A stretch of 14,296 nucleotides of DNA from Verrucomicrobia bacterium UBA740 (GCA_002298665.1 DBKW01000034.1:1188-15483); one strand, 5' to 3'; counted from the stretch's first letter, positions 1 through 10,448 are shown. A program made the numbers and translations. Notes: a model not told the origin generated them from the letters alone.

Positions 1-99
1 TTCCGGCGCAACGAGGTGGCGGTTCCGGCGCAACGAGGGGGGAAACTTCCGCATTTTCCGCACGGTTGACAGCCCGCGCGGTTGCTATTCCGCACGGGG
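1..99. repeat. Short degenerate direct repeats at the left edge
   Basis: TTCCGGCGCAACGAGG occurs at 1-16 and again at 23-38, an exact 16-base match with a 22-base period. The related heptamer TTCCGCA follows at 47-53, 56-62 and 88-94. There is no ORF here that I trust. The stretch lies beyond the pgk terminator and may be the end of a longer array cut by the window edge. I cannot assign a function. Confidence 0.5.
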
Positions 100-134
100 A
101 AACAAAAAGGAAGCGCCGCGAACGCGGCGCTCCC
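100..134 (-). terminator. Intrinsic terminator of rpsT-pgk
   Basis: Read leftward, the mRNA forms a GC-rich hairpin. The arm GGGAGCGCCGCG (134-123) pairs with CGCGGCGCTTCC (120-109), with one G-U pair and a very tight loop. It is followed directly by TTTTTGTTT (108-100). It begins about 28 bases after the pgk stop, which suits a factor-independent terminator for the operon. Confidence 0.85.
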
Positions 135-162
135 CTTTTCATCTTTCCGTTCGACGGACGGC

Positions 163-1455
163 TTACTTGTTCGTAAGCGCCGCAACGCCCGGGAGGGTCT
201 TGCCTTCGAGGAATTCGAGCGAGGCGCCGCCGCCGGTCGAGATGTGGGACATCTCCGGGGCCTTGCCGCTCTTCTTGACCGCGCTGACGCTGTCGCCGCC
301 GCCGATGATCGAGACACCGCCATTGGCCTTCACGCCGGCGACCGCGTCGCACACGCCGAAGGTGCCCTTGGCGAAGGGCGGGAACTCGAAGCAGCCCATC
401 GGACCGTTCCACACGACCGTCTTGGCCGGCTTGATCGCCTCGGCGAAGAGCGCCACGCTCTTCGGGCCGATATCCAGGCCGAGCCACCCGTCCGGAATGT
501 CGCCTTCGCACACCTTGATCTCGACGTCGCTGGCGTCCTTCGTTTCCGGGAACTTGTTGGCGATGACGCTGTCGACCGGGAGGAGGATCTTCACGTTCTT
601 CGCCGCGGCCTGCTCGAGCATTTCCTTGCAGTACGCCACCTGGTCGTCCTCGCAGAGCGAATTGCCGATCTTGAAGCCCTGGGCCTTCTTGAAGGTATAG
701 GCCATGCCGCCGCCGATGATGAGCGTGTCGACCTTGTTCAGGAGGTTCTTGACGACCGCGAGCTTGTCCGAAACCTTCGCGCCGCCCAGGATCGCCACGA
801 ACGGACGCACCGGATGCTCGACCGCGTCGCCGAGGAACTTGAGTTCCTTCTCCAGCAGGAAGCCCGAAACCGCCGGCTGGATGTAGTCCGCGATGACCGC
901 CGTGGAGGCGTGGGCGCGGTGCGCCGTGCCGAAGGCGTCGTTGCAGTAGATGTCGCCGTAGGAAGCGAGCTTCTTGGCCATTTCCTGGCGCGCGGCCTTG
1001 AGCGCCGCCTTCTTGGCCTGATACTCCTCTTCCGTCAGGTGGATGCCCTTCTTCGGGTCGTCCTTCTTGACCTTGCCGTCCTCGGCCTTGTAGAAGCGCG
1101 TGTTCTCGAGAAGCACGACTTCACCCGGCTTGAGCGACTTGACGATGTCGTCCGCCGCCAGACAGTCCGGCGCGAACTTGACTTCCTGCCCGAGCTTTCT
1201 GGAGAGCTCTTCCGCGACGGGCTTGAGGCTGAATTCCGCCTCGTAACCCTTGCCTTTCGGACGCCCGAGGTGGCTCATGAGAACCAGGCTGCCGCCCTGT
1301 TCCAGCACATACTTGATGGACGGAAGCGCCGCAACGATGCGGGTATCGTCCGTAATCTTGCCGGAGCCGTCCTTAGCCATCGGCACGTTGAAGTCCACGC
1401 GCATCACTACACGCTTGCCCGCCAACGGCACGTCGCGAAGAGTCATCTTATCCAT
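163..1455 (-). CDS. pgk: Phosphoglycerate kinase
   Basis: Cytoplasmic glycolytic enzyme that transfers phosphate between 1,3-bisphosphoglycerate and ADP, giving 3-phosphoglycerate and ATP. The 430-residue product shows the family signatures: RVDFNVP near residue 19, SHLGRPKG near 62, LENTRF (116-121), DAFGTAHRAHAS (from 173), ILGGAKVSDK, the WNGPMG segment and the nucleotide-binding GGGDSVSAV near the C-terminus. Most bacterial forms are about 390-400 residues. The excess sits mainly in a lysine/glutamate-rich insertion at about 123-150, between LENTRF and the conserved MAKKLAS. The ATG has AAGAGGT (1461-1467) five bases upstream. It is the second gene after rpsT, 37 bases away with no terminator between, so it is probably co-transcribed. 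Identity is certain; the effect of the insertion is unknown. Confidence 0.97.
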   Translation of the reverse strand: MDKMTLRDVPLAGKRVVMRVDFNVPMAKDGSGKITDDTRIVAALPSIKYVLEQGGSLVLMSHLGRPKGKGYEAEFSLKPVAEELSRKLGQEVKFAPDCLAADDIVKSLKPGEVVLLENTRFYKAEDGKVKKDDPKKGIHLTEEEYQAKKAALKAARQEMAKKLASYGDIYCNDAFGTAHRAHASTAVIADYIQPAVSGFLLEKELKFLGDAVEHPVRPFVAILGGAKVSDKLAVVKNLLNKVDTLIIGGGMAYTFKKAQGFKIGNSLCEDDQVAYCKEMLEQAAAKNVKILLPVDSVIANKFPETKDASDVEIKVCEGDIPDGWLGLDIGPKSVALFAEAIKPAKTVVWNGPMGCFEFPPFAKGTFGVCDAVAGVKANGGVSIIGGGDSVSAVKKSGKAPEMSHISTGGGASLEFLEGKTLPGVAALTNK

Positions 1456-1492
1456 GTTATACCTCTTATCTTTGTTAGACTGTCAAAAGGAA

Positions 1493-1768
1493 TTACTGGG
1501 CGATCTTGTTGAGCTTGAGCTGGGCACGGCTCTTCTTGCGGTCGGCCGTGTTCTTCTTGATGATGCCTTTCTTCACGGCCTTGTCGAGACCCGAGACGAA
1601 CTCCTTGAATTTCTTCTCGGCGGCGTCCTTCTCGTTCGCGTCGGCGGCCTTGAAAAGCTTCTTGTGCGCATCGTGCAGCTTCGCTTTCGCGACCGAGTTG
1701 CGCTTGTTCGCCTTTTCGTTCTGACGATCGCGTTTGCGTGCGGCGCGACCACCTTTGATATTTGCCAT
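1493..1768 (-). CDS. rpsT: 30S ribosomal protein S20
   Basis: Small basic primary binding protein of 16S rRNA in the 30S subunit. The 91-residue product has the family N-terminus MANIKGGRAARKRDRQ and the conserved C-terminal stretch KGIIKKNTADRKKSR, and is almost wholly lysine/arginine/alanine-rich helix. Its length is normal for S20 (about 85-90). The start is well supported: AGGAGA (1784-1779) lies 10 bases before the ATG. A consensus promoter lies upstream, and pgk follows after 37 bases. Linking a ribosomal protein to a glycolytic kinase suggests growth-rate-coupled expression, which is inference. Confidence 0.96.
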   Translation of the reverse strand: MANIKGGRAARKRDRQNEKANKRNSVAKAKLHDAHKKLFKAADANEKDAAEKKFKEFVSGLDKAVKKGIIKKNTADRKKSRAQLKLNKIAQ

Positions 1769-1808
1769 ATTGTTCCAATCTCCTGTTTTCGGGATGTTAT
1801 GAACCTAT

Positions 1809-1838
1809 ATTATACACTTTTCTGACCAAAGTATGCAA
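1809..1838 (-). promoter_or_regulatory. Sigma70-type promoter of rpsT-pgk
   Basis: Reading leftward, TTGCAT (1838-1833) and a perfect TATAAT (1814-1809) are separated by 18 bases. The predicted start point is near 1802, giving a leader of about 35 bases before the rpsT ATG. The AT-rich box stands out clearly in GC-rich surroundings. Confidence 0.85.
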
Positions 1839-2183
1839 GAGGGAAATTGCGGGTCGCGGCTTTTTTATCTTCTTTTTGCCCTTTTTGCTCCCCGCGACAC
1901 CCTCCGCACCCCGCCCGCCGCGGCACTTTCCCCCGCGAGGGCTCCCCAAAATCCCCACGGGACTTTCCCAAAATCCCCGTAGTGTTTTGTCTCTCTCCGT
2001 GGAAGGAGGCCTACACCGGGACGCAAGCGGACGGGGTGTCTCGTGTGGCGGTTTGAAGCCGACTTCGAAAGGATTGATAAGATAGACAGAATTTCTCTCC
2101 TGGACTGATGTCAAAAACACAAAACCTATATAAGGTTAAGGGCGCGCAAAGCAGGGCAAAAAGTGGAATGTGCAAAGAAGGCA
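1839..2183. other. Intergenic stretch between the divergent rpsT and beta-barrel gene promoters
   Basis: I see no credible gene. What it holds: a pyrimidine-rich tract (about 1860-1890) flanked by GTCGCGG (1853-1859) and its complement CCGCGAC (1892-1898); the 12-mer CCCAAAATCCCC twice (1945-1956 and 1967-1978, period 22); and a perfect inverted repeat AACCT-ATATA-AGGTT (2123-2137). The last lies about 50 bases upstream of the -35 box at 2184, where a regulator could bind. No tRNA fold or known small-RNA signature was found by eye. Confidence 0.4.
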
Positions 2184-2212
2184 TTGACTCAACGCGCACA
2201 AAATGTTATACT
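2184..2212 (+). promoter_or_regulatory. Sigma70-type promoter with overlapping palindromes
   Basis: TTGACT (2184-2189) and TATACT (2207-2212) with the ideal 17-base spacer form a near-consensus promoter. The expected start is near 2219. A perfect dyad CACATG-T-CATGTG (2215-2227) covers that start point, and a second dyad TGTCC-C-GGACA follows at 2234-2244. Both are placed where repressor operators usually sit. No other gene lies downstream, so it should drive the leader and the beta-barrel gene at 2528. Confidence 0.8.
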
Positions 2213-2218
2213 TTCACA

Positions 2219-2527
2219 TGTCATGTGGACGAGTGTCCCGGACAATGATCTTTGATATAGGCGACAAAGTCTCCTTTGGAGCTCTGTCGTCTCGATAATG
2301 TGCGTAAGCGCATTCATTGCTTCAGTTGAAAACTGGTAATTTCCGACAAGGGGCGAAGAATGTGGCTACGCAGGGTGCATTTACGCATCTTGCGTGTCCG
2401 TTCCTCCTATTTCTTGTCGGGTCTACCAGTACCTCAACTGAGATATCAGGTTCGAGACACGCATCTTTCTACCGCGGAAGGTGTGTTCGTCTGTCAAGTA
2501 CGCGGCACATGAAAGGTATGAAAGACC
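2219..2527 (+). ncRNA. Long structured leader RNA (class unknown)
   Basis: From the predicted start to the next ATG there are about 300 bases without a plausible ORF but rich in complementary segments. They are: (1) a hairpin at 2260-2291; (2) a small hairpin around TGCG-TAAG-CGCA (2301-2312); (3) a long stem of three helices, 2322-2329 with 2434-2441 (8 bp), 2332-2338 with 2424-2430 (7 bp) and 2343-2350 with 2413-2420 (8 bp); (4) an 11-bp apical hairpin inside it, 2368-2378 with 2385-2395; and (5) a hairpin at 2453-2489. No U-tract terminator is visible, so it may be the 5' leader of the downstream gene, a processed small RNA, or both. I recognise no named riboswitch and no tmRNA or RNase P motifs. 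The pairing is read directly; the function is unknown. Confidence 0.5.
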
Positions 2528-3229
2528 ATGAAAAAGCTAGTCGTATCGGCGATGCTCTTGGGCATGACCGGGGTTTGCGCCGCCGCCGAGAAATATGAAC
2601 CGCGAACCTATTGGGACGAAGGGGACTACTCTTCCTCCTCTTTCTCTTTCGCATCCACCGCCGGCAACGCGTCATCTGTCCGCTTTTCCGTAGGCGGTTC
2701 GTGGGATCATTACATCAACAAGATTGCGGGAATCAGCCCGGATGATGTCGCGTCGATCGATCTCGATATCAGCATCCGCATACTGGAAAAAGAGCGTTTC
2801 ACAACCTTCCTCAATATTGGCTACTCCTTCTCGCCGGATCAGGAGCTTGGGAGTGCATCCTTCGGAGGTGTGACAGCCAAGCTGAAATCCTACCGCAATG
2901 CCCTGCGTGTCACGCTGCAACCTGAACTCGCCATTACGGATCGTCTGTCTTTTGGCTTGAACTTGGGCGTGCAGGAGAGCTGGTACCACGCCAAACTTTC
3001 GGTGGGCGACGCGGCAGGCTCGTGGGGGTTGTCCGGTTCCGACAACTATAGCGCCTTCCAGGGCATAGCCGGCGCCTATTTGCTCTTCAAATTCACCGAC
3101 AATATCGGCGTGAGCGTGTTCTGCGATTATGCCTACGGACAGAAGATCAAAGAAAATATCTATGGTCTCGACGCCAGTTTCCGTCCTGACATGTTGGCGG
3201 TCGGCGGCAAATTGGTGTTTTTGTACTAA
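2528..3229 (+). CDS. Predicted outer-membrane beta-barrel protein
   Basis: A 233-residue exported protein. The N-terminus has two lysines, a hydrophobic core and a likely signal peptidase I site after VCAAA (about residue 20). The mature part is a succession of amphipathic strands rich in Ser, Gly, Tyr and Phe (for example VRFSVGGSW, FTTFLNIGYSF, LSFGLNLGVQ, GVSVFCDYAY) separated by polar turns. It ends in VGGKLVFLY, a strand with a terminal aromatic residue, as expected for substrates of the outer-membrane assembly machinery. The size suits an 8-10-stranded barrel of the OmpX/OmpA type. I cannot name a family or ligand. AAAGG (2512-2516) lies 11 bases before the ATG, slightly far. It stands alone behind a long structured leader and ends at its own terminator. 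Base composition is less GC-rich than in gltBD. The export call is firm; the barrel call is inference from strand pattern. Confidence 0.7.
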   Translation: MKKLVVSAMLLGMTGVCAAAEKYEPRTYWDEGDYSSSSFSFASTAGNASSVRFSVGGSWDHYINKIAGISPDDVASIDLDISIRILEKERFTTFLNIGYSFSPDQELGSASFGGVTAKLKSYRNALRVTLQPELAITDRLSFGLNLGVQESWYHAKLSVGDAAGSWGLSGSDNYSAFQGIAGAYLLFKFTDNIGVSVFCDYAYGQKIKENIYGLDASFRPDMLAVGGKLVFLY

Positions 3230-3244
3230 GTTGACGGAGACAGA

Positions 3245-3264
3245 GTGGCACAGGGTTGTGCCAC
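3245..3264. promoter_or_regulatory. Perfect 8-bp inverted repeat, possible activator site
   Basis: GTGGCACA-GGGT-TGTGCCAC is a flawless dyad starting 16 bases after the beta-barrel gene's stop. No U-tract follows, and a better terminator lies just beyond. It sits about 165-185 bases upstream of the predicted sigma54 start point at 3430, a usual distance for an enhancer-binding protein. It could instead be a stem-loop protecting the 3' end of the beta-barrel mRNA. I cannot choose between these from sequence. Confidence 0.4.
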
Positions 3265-3275
3265 AGCGCAAAACG

Positions 3276-3315
3276 GGCGCTCTTGCCGCGAAGACGGCGA
3301 GGGCGCCTTCTTATT
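3276..3315 (+). terminator. Intrinsic terminator of the beta-barrel gene
   Basis: GGCGCTCTTGCCG (3276-3288) pairs with CGGCGAGGGCGCC (3295-3307) over 13 bp with two G-U pairs and a six-base loop. It is followed by TTCTTATT (3308-3315). It lies about 50 bases after the stop codon and separates this gene from the gltB promoter. Confidence 0.75.
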
Positions 3316-3402
3316 ACATATTTTGTACATTTTCGCTTTCCGGCTTACAGAAAACGGTCGGCAAACCCCGCGTTTTGCGTTTTCGGACCCTTCCCGCCCC
3401 CC

Positions 3403-3420
3403 TTGGCACGGTTTTTGCTT
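3403..3420 (+). promoter_or_regulatory. Sigma54 (RpoN) -24/-12 promoter of gltBD
   Basis: TTGGCACG-GTTT-TTGCTT matches the known sigma54 consensus YTGGCACG-N4-TTGCW at every defined position. The invariant GG (3405-3406) and GC (3417-3418) are exactly 10 bases apart. The start point should be near 3430, about 20 bases before the preferred gltB start. I see no convincing sigma70 promoter in 3316-3437. Sigma54 promoters need an ATP-hydrolysing activator, so gltBD should be switched by a nitrogen- or signal-responsive regulator encoded elsewhere. Confidence 0.85.
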
Positions 3421-3449
3421 TATAACTTGCTTGAAGGATGAACAGCAAT

Positions 3450-7796
<4,347 letters not shown>

Positions 7797-7798
7797 TT

Positions 7799-9154
7799 AT
7801 GGAACGCATTCACGACATCTACCGTCCCGTGGACGAGCGCAAGCACGACTTCAAGGAAGTCGAACGCCGCCTGACGCTCGAGGACATCAAACCCCAGCTG
7901 AAACGCTGCCAGAACTGCGGCGTGCCCTTCTGCCACGGCGCCGGTTGCCCCCTCGGCAATCTCGTGCCGGACGAAAACCGCGCCATGTCCAAAGGCGACG
8001 TCCGCCGCGCCTACGAACTCCTGAGCGTCCACAGCGACTTCCCGGAATTCACCTCGCGGATCTGCCCGGCCCTGTGCGAATTGTGCTGCGTGCGCGACCT
8101 CGACGAGGAGCCGGTCATGATCCGCCAGAGCGAGAAGCTCATCATCGACACCGCTTTCGAGCGGGGCTGGGTCGTGCCCGAGCCGCCCGAAAAGGAGAAC
8201 GGCAAGCGCGCCGCCGTCATCGGTGCCGGTCCGGCCGGACTCTCCGCCGCGCGCACCCTGCGCCGCAAAGGCTGGGCGGTCACCGTCTACGAAAAGGACG
8301 CCGACATCGGCGGACTCCTGCGCTACGGCATCCCGTACTTCAAGCTCGACAAGGCCCTCATCACCCGCCGCCGCAAATTGCTGGAGGCGGAAGGCATCCG
8401 CTTCGTGACGGGCACGAACATCGGCGTCGACGTCTCGGCGGACTACCTCTCGCGCGTGTTCGACGCTGTCGTCGTCGCGATCGGCACCCCCGCCGCGCGC
8501 GACCTGAAGATCCCGGGACGCGACCTGAAGGGCGTGCACCTCGCGCTCGAGTTCCTGGGCGGACAGAACCGCTATCTCGGCGGCGAACTCGCCGCGCCCC
8601 CCATTTCGGCGGAAGGCAAGCGCGTCCTCGTCATCGGCGGCGGCGACACGGGTTCGGACTGCGTCGGGACCTCCATCCGCCAAGGCTGCAAGTCGGTCAC
8701 GCAGATCGAAATCATGCCCAAGCCGCCGGAAACCCGCAGCCCCTCGACGCCTTGGCCGGACTGGCCGTACCTCCTGCGGACGAGTTCCAGCCACAAGGAA
8801 GGTTGCGAACGCCGCTGGAGCCTCAATTCGCTCCGTTTCCTGGGACGCAAATCCGTGACGGGCGTCGAGGTCGAGACCGTCGACTGGGAGTTCTCGCCGC
8901 TCGGCAAGCCGCTCAAATTCGCCGCGCGGCCCGATTCGAAGGAAGTCATCGCGGCGGATCTCGTCCTGCTCGCCATGGGCTTCACCGGCGTCCCGACGGA
9001 CCACCCCATCGTGCGCCAGCTGGGTCTCGCCCAAACGCCGCGCACGGCGCTCCTGTCCAAGCCGGAAAGCAACATCTTCTGCGTGGGCGACTGCGCCTCG
9101 GGGGCATCTCTCGTCGTGCGGGCGCTCGCGAGCGGACGCAACCTGCCGCTCTAA
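7799..9154 (+). CDS. gltD: Glutamate synthase (NADPH) small subunit
   Basis: FAD-containing subunit that takes electrons from NADPH and passes them through iron-sulfur clusters to GltB. The 451-residue product has the two cysteine groups that ligate [4Fe-4S] clusters, CQNCGVPFCHGAGC (37-50) and CPALCELCC (89-97). It also has the FAD fold GAGPAGLSAA (from 142), the NADPH fold GGGDTGSDC (about 280-290) and the closing FAD motif VGDCASGASLVVRA. It ends at GRNLPL, slightly shorter than many GltD proteins, which carry a further helix. The reading frame is open upstream, but the ATG at 7799 begins with the family N-terminus and follows AAGGAG at good spacing. The two-base gap after the gltB stop implies translational coupling and one sigma54-driven operon. 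A terminator follows within about 30 bases. Confidence 0.96.
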   Translation: MERIHDIYRPVDERKHDFKEVERRLTLEDIKPQLKRCQNCGVPFCHGAGCPLGNLVPDENRAMSKGDVRRAYELLSVHSDFPEFTSRICPALCELCCVRDLDEEPVMIRQSEKLIIDTAFERGWVVPEPPEKENGKRAAVIGAGPAGLSAARTLRRKGWAVTVYEKDADIGGLLRYGIPYFKLDKALITRRRKLLEAEGIRFVTGTNIGVDVSADYLSRVFDAVVVAIGTPAARDLKIPGRDLKGVHLALEFLGGQNRYLGGELAAPPISAEGKRVLVIGGGDTGSDCVGTSIRQGCKSVTQIEIMPKPPETRSPSTPWPDWPYLLRTSSSHKEGCERRWSLNSLRFLGRKSVTGVEVETVDWEFSPLGKPLKFAARPDSKEVIAADLVLLAMGFTGVPTDHPIVRQLGLAQTPRTALLSKPESNIFCVGDCASGASLVVRALASGRNLPL

Positions 9155-9185
9155 TCCGGCGAGGGCCGCTCCCGCAACCCGAAAG

Positions 9186-9217
9186 AACCCTCCGTCGAAT
9201 CGGAGGGTTTTCTTTTT
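9186..9217. terminator. Shared terminator between gltD and maf
   Basis: AACCCTCCG (9186-9194) and CGGAGGGTT (9201-9209) form a perfect 9-bp stem with a six-base loop. Rightward it is followed by TTCTTTTT (9210-9217), a good U-tract for gltBD. Leftward the run is only TTCTTTC (9187 side outward), so termination of the maf operon may be weaker. The maf stop codon overlaps the edge of the U-tract. Confidence 0.85.
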
Positions 9218-9762
9218 CAGCGAATGAGTCCCCAGGCGCGAAGCGGCGCGAGCGGAAGCCCCATGATGTTCTCGTAGCTCCCCTCCCAGCGCGCGATGAT
9301 CCGGTCGCCTTCCGTATCGATGTCGTACGCGCCGGCGCGGTCGAGCGGATGGACACGCGCGATGTAATCGTCGATCGCCCGGTCGGTAAGCGCACGAAAC
9401 GTCACCCGGGACTCTTCCACGCGCACATCCCCGTCAAACGCCACGCCGGTGTAGACGGCATGCGTGCGCCCGCTCAATTCGCGCAGAAACCGCCGCGCCT
9501 CCTCCACGTCGCACGGCTTGCCGTAGATATGGCCGTCCCGCCACACGATGGTGTCGGAAGAAAGAATGGACACATCGCTTTGCGGAAACAGCTTCCGTGC
9601 CGCGAGCCCTTTCGCCAGGGCGTTCTCCGTCACCGTGCGCACGGGATCCGCCGCATACGCCACCTCCGGCGCGGACGTCTTCACGACCTCGAACGGGACG
9701 CCCTGCGCGGCAAGAATCTTCGCCCGGCGCGGACTTCCACTCGCTAGAATCAGCTTCTTCAT
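9217..9762 (-). CDS. maf: Maf-family nucleotide pyrophosphatase
   Basis: House-cleaning enzyme that hydrolyses non-canonical or excess nucleoside triphosphates to monophosphates. The 181-residue product has the family start MKKLILASGSPRRAKIL. It also has the catalytic region SSDTIVWRDGHIYGKP with Asp70, then LSGRTHAVYTGV and the C-terminal Gly-rich YENIMGLPLAPL. The pattern resembles the dTTP/UTP-type (YhdE-like) branch more than the m7GTP type, but substrate cannot be settled by eye. The start is fixed by a 4-nt ATGA overlap with the end of miaA. It is the last gene of the leftward run and faces gltD. Confidence 0.93.
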   Translation of the reverse strand: MKKLILASGSPRRAKILAAQGVPFEVVKTSAPEVAYAADPVRTVTENALAKGLAARKLFPQSDVSILSSDTIVWRDGHIYGKPCDVEEARRFLRELSGRTHAVYTGVAFDGDVRVEESRVTFRALTDRAIDDYIARVHPLDRAGAYDIDTEGDRIIARWEGSYENIMGLPLAPLRAWGLIR

Positions 9763-10448
9763 GGCGTTTCGAATTCGACGGACCACGGACCCTTCGCCTG
9801 CCAGCACGCGCGGATGGCGTCCACGGCCGGCTCCACGTAATACGGGACGGCTTGATGCCGAAACCAGGTATCCTGCCGCTTCGCGAGTTGGCAGGTGCGC
9901 GTCAGAATCTTGGCGCGATCGTCCCCTTCCCGGTAGCCGATGGCGAGCGAAGCCGTCCGCGACCAGACCGGGTAGAGCGCGTGCAGCCGCCGCTTTTCCT
10001 CTTCCAGCCCCTGCATGAACATGTCGTCCAGCCGGGCGGCGATATGCGCGCGCACCACCGCGCGGTCTATGCGGATGACCGGATAGGCGGGGGGCGGCTT
10101 GACCCACGCACGGTCGAGGCCGCGCAAAAGCGCCGAAAAGTAGAGCCCCGTCCCGCCGACGACGATGACCGGGACCGATTCGGGGACCGTCCGGACCCAT
10201 TCCGCCGCGGCGCGCAGCCAGGCCCCCGCCGAGAACTCTTCCGCCGGAGTCACCAAATTCACGCCGCCCATGCCGAATTCCGCGATTTCCGCCGCGCTGG
10301 GCTTGGCCGTGCCGATGTCCATGCCCTTGTAGACGAGCATGGAATCCGCGCTCAGGATGCGCGCGCCCATCTCGCGCGCGAGCTGCGCCGAGAGCGCACT
10401 CTTCCCGCTCGCCGTCGGTCCGGCCAGGAGATAGACCGCCCGTCTCAT
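9759..10448 (-). CDS. miaA: tRNA dimethylallyltransferase MiaA, compact form
   Basis: Transfers a dimethylallyl group to N6 of A37 in tRNAs reading UNN codons. Seen in the 229-residue product: Walker A GPTASGKS (10-17), DSMLVYKGMDIGTAKP (35-50), GGTGLYFSALLRGL (98-111), the IDR...ARLDDMFMQGLEEE helix (127-150), GYRE (171-174) and TRTCQLAKRQDTWFR (183-197). Usual MiaA is about 300-320 residues. Here the roughly 90 residues normally between GGTGLY...GL and the R-x-R...M helix are reduced to about 16, so the helical insert (swinging domain) is missing. The segment after GYRE is about ten residues short. The frame is intact and all kinase-core motifs remain, so this is a clean internal reduction, not a frameshift. 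Start and stop overlap lspA and maf by 4 nt each. Confidence 0.9.
   Translation of the reverse strand: MRRAVYLLAGPTASGKSALSAQLAREMGARILSADSMLVYKGMDIGTAKPSAAEIAEFGMGGVNLVTPAEEFSAGAWLRAAAEWVRTVPESVPVIVVGGTGLYFSALLRGLDRAWVKPPPAYPVIRIDRAVVRAHIAARLDDMFMQGLEEEKRRLHALYPVWSRTASLAIGYREGDDRAKILTRTCQLAKRQDTWFRHQAVPYYVEPAVDAIRACWQAKGPWSVEFETP

Noticed and set aside
66..88. TTGACA at 66-71 as a rightward promoter
   Set aside because: No -10 box lies at 16-18 bases, and it would fire against pgk.
82..1512. A 476-codon rightward frame opposite pgk
   Set aside because: It has no recognisable domain and lies across a certain pgk gene and its terminator.
1797..2120. A 107-codon leftward frame upstream of rpsT
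   Set aside because: It covers the rpsT promoter, is Pro/Arg/Gly/Lys low-complexity and lacks a convincing ribosome-binding site.
2449..2458. GGTTCGAGAC resembling a tRNA or tmRNA T-loop
   Set aside because: The flanks do not form a 5-bp T-stem, and no acceptor stem or other arms are present.
9217..10200. A 327-codon reading of the maf frame extended into miaA
   Set aside because: The first ~146 residues are Arg/Pro/Gly-rich shadow of miaA. The Maf family N-terminus begins at 9762, where a start/stop overlap occurs.
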